27,453 nt of DNA from a virus. The notes under the pieces were generated by a model. It saw nothing but the letters and a program-made list of their open reading frames with translations. It made no database searches and was not told the DNA's origin. The DNA lies in IMG/VR virus record IMGVR_UViG_3300042923_000274, positions 1 through 27,453 of that record, one strand, 5' to 3'. Below are positions 26,627 to 27,453 of the stretch, one piece after another. Position 1 is the first letter of the stretch; each line of letters begins with the position of its first letter. A program made the position numbers and the translations under genes.

Positions 26627-26806
26627 TCAGTCGCGTCGTCGCGGGCTGAACAGCACGGTCAGTACGGCGTGAACAATGAGGGCGATGAGTAGCCCGTTCC
26701 TTACCGCGAGTGCGATGGCGTGGGCTTTATGGATCCGCACTAGGCCCCCGTAACCATCGAGAGCTGGACGACGACCCCAACGACGCGGAGGCTGAACGAT
26801 AGTCAC
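26627..26806 (-). CDS. Small membrane protein
   Basis: A 59-residue product (starting with GTG) that ends with one hydrophobic helix, HAIALAVRNGLLIALIVHAV then LTVLFSPRRRD. The positive C-terminus RRRD suggests its orientation with the C-terminus in the cytoplasm. The arginine-rich N-terminus (TIVQPPRRWGRRPALDGYGG) may be cytoplasmic too. The GTG at 26806 overlaps the stop of a 20-codon frame (GTGA). A start further downstream (GTG, V-R-I-H-K) is possible. Function unknown. Small membrane proteins near the early genes can act in exclusion or lysis control. Confidence 0.5.
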   Translation of the reverse strand: MTIVQPPRRWGRRPALDGYGGLVRIHKAHAIALAVRNGLLIALIVHAVLTVLFSPRRRD

Positions 26807-26865
26807 GGCGCGTCCTCGAGTAATCCGGTGTGGATGGCGCGCGCTTCCAACCACAGGTCTTTCAA
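26803..26865 (-). CDS. 20-codon frame, low confidence
   Basis: Frame MKDLWLEARAIHTGLLEDAP if TTG is the start. Its TTG overlaps the upstream stop (TTGA) and its stop overlaps the next GTG (GTGA), with AAAGAG 4 nt before the TTG. The position in the overlap chain is the only support. It may be a coupling element rather than a functional protein. Confidence 0.25.
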   Translation of the reverse strand: MKDLWLEARAIHTGLLEDAP

Positions 26866-27317
26866 GATCTCTTTGGAGATCCGGCGCAGCGCTCTGGCGT
26901 GCTGGTGTCCGGGGGACAGCGGCGTGCCGGCGGCGGCTGGCTTTCCGCTGGGGCCGCACCGGATGCAGTCCTGCGCATCTGCGCGATGAAGTTCAGATCG
27001 TCCACCGTCGCGTCCGCGAGTTTCTTGTAACCGTGCGGAAGGCTGATCACCTGATTCAAGAACGACGGCCAGTACTCGTCCCGGATGAGCGCTTGCTTCG
27101 TTGACAGGCTCTTGCGGGCAGGCGTCGACTGTGCACGGAGGTATCCAGCCTCGCTCGAGACGCGCTGTGCGATGAGGTCGAGGAAGTAACCCCGCATGTC
27201 AGGCTCGGCAATACGACTGACCACAGTCTCCGCAATTTCTCTGGGCTCGACGTTTTCGGATTCGGCGATGACCCCGCGGATGATCGCACCGATCGAGATT
27301 CTGTCTGTCGCTTCCAT
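26862..27317 (-). CDS. Hypothetical helical protein
   Basis: A 151-residue protein, MEATDRISIGAIIRGVIAES at the start. A helical N-terminus (PREIAETVVSRIAEPD ... GYFLDLIAQRV) is followed by IRDEYWPSFLNQVISLPHGY and KKLADATVDDLNFIAQMRRT. The block W-P-x-F-L-N-x-x-V ... G-x-K-x-L-x-D-x-T-x-x-D-L is common in small phage proteins of unknown function in actinobacteria. GGGGG lies about 6 nt before the ATG at 27317. The C-terminus is proline-rich and probably disordered. First complete gene of the window in the direction of transcription. Confidence 0.65.
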   Translation of the reverse strand: MEATDRISIGAIIRGVIAESENVEPREIAETVVSRIAEPDMRGYFLDLIAQRVSSEAGYLRAQSTPARKSLSTKQALIRDEYWPSFLNQVISLPHGYKKLADATVDDLNFIAQMRRTASGAAPAESQPPPARRCPPDTSTPERCAGSPKRS

Positions 27318-27340
27318 GACGACCCCCTTCGTTGTTGTGT

Positions 27341-27381
27341 GCTCGGCGGTGGAGTCGAACCACCGCTGCGACCATCCGAGC
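27341..27381 (-). other. tRNA T-arm/acceptor-like hairpin
   Basis: On the minus strand GCTCGG, then an 11-nt insert, then the T arm GGTGG-TTCGACT-CCACC, then GCCGAGC. The T arm has a perfect 5-bp stem and a canonical T-loop, and the flanking strands pair as an acceptor stem. There is no room for D or anticodon arms. It could be a decayed tRNA gene, a tRNA-like regulatory hairpin, or the 3' end of a host tRNA used as an attachment site. It lies 23 nt upstream of the first complete gene. Confidence 0.4.
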
Positions 27382-27453
27382 CACCCCGCGCCTTCATTCC
27401 CCCGACCCATCACGGGTTCGTTCGGAAAATCCTTGAGCGCGATGTATCAGAGC

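Noticed and set aside
1-27453. CRISPR array or insertion sequence
   Set aside because: I saw no regularly spaced direct repeats with unique spacers and no transposase-like protein or terminal inverted repeats in the window.

Overview
The window is a GC-rich stretch of a tailed phage (siphovirus-like) genome or prophage whose host is most likely an actinobacterium. The evidence for this is the high GC content, frequent GTG and TTG starts, strong AGGAG-type ribosome binding sites, a portal and capsid of types common in actinobacteriophages, and many small zinc-knuckle and HNH proteins. I cannot name the host genus. Every gene I can support lies on the minus strand, so the genome reads from position 27453 down to 1. 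Genes are packed head to tail, mostly with ATGA, GTGA, TGATG or TAATG stop/start overlaps, which implies long translationally coupled operons.

Read in the direction of transcription: (1) 27.3-24.2 kb is an early module with a DUF-like protein, several tiny proteins, a zinc-knuckle HNH nuclease, a RecE/PD-(D/E)XK exonuclease and an Erf/Rad52-like annealing protein. (2) 24.2-19.4 kb is replication and repair: small Zn proteins, two HNH nucleases, a DnaD/lambda-O-like initiator with a repeat cluster inside its gene, a probable helicase loader, DNA-binding proteins, a Holliday-junction-resolvase-like nuclease and SSB. (3) 18.8-15.3 kb is nucleotide and DNA modification: a VUT/YhhQ-type transporter, a nucleoside deoxyribosyltransferase-like enzyme, a DpdA/TGT-like protein (together a plausible 7-deazaguanine DNA hypermodification pathway fed by import of a precursor) and a C5-cytosine methyltransferase lying between 52-bp direct repeats. 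(4) 15.3-10.6 kb holds a GIY-YIG nuclease, an HTH protein, a recognisable promoter with tandem operator-like repeats, an MRE11-like phosphoesterase, an HNH nuclease and small genes. (5) 10.6-8.3 kb has two tRNA genes (Thr-UGU, Asn-GUU) and three HNH nucleases, two of which are preceded by nearly identical structured leader elements. (6) 8.1-1 kb is the virion block in canonical order: small and large terminase, portal, MuF-like protein, scaffold, SU10/DUF5309-type major capsid protein, three head-tail connector proteins and the start of a further tail gene.

The most interesting points are the duplicated pseudoknot-like leader in front of HNH genes, with compensatory stem changes and an invariant loop complementary to the sequence just upstream of the ribosome binding site; the DpdA/NDT/VUT cluster; the methyltransferase cassette flanked by direct repeats whose recombination would remove exactly 848 bp; repeats inside the initiator gene that could be the origin; and a recurring start-associated sequence around small genes. 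All functions are assigned by reading motifs. No database search was possible.
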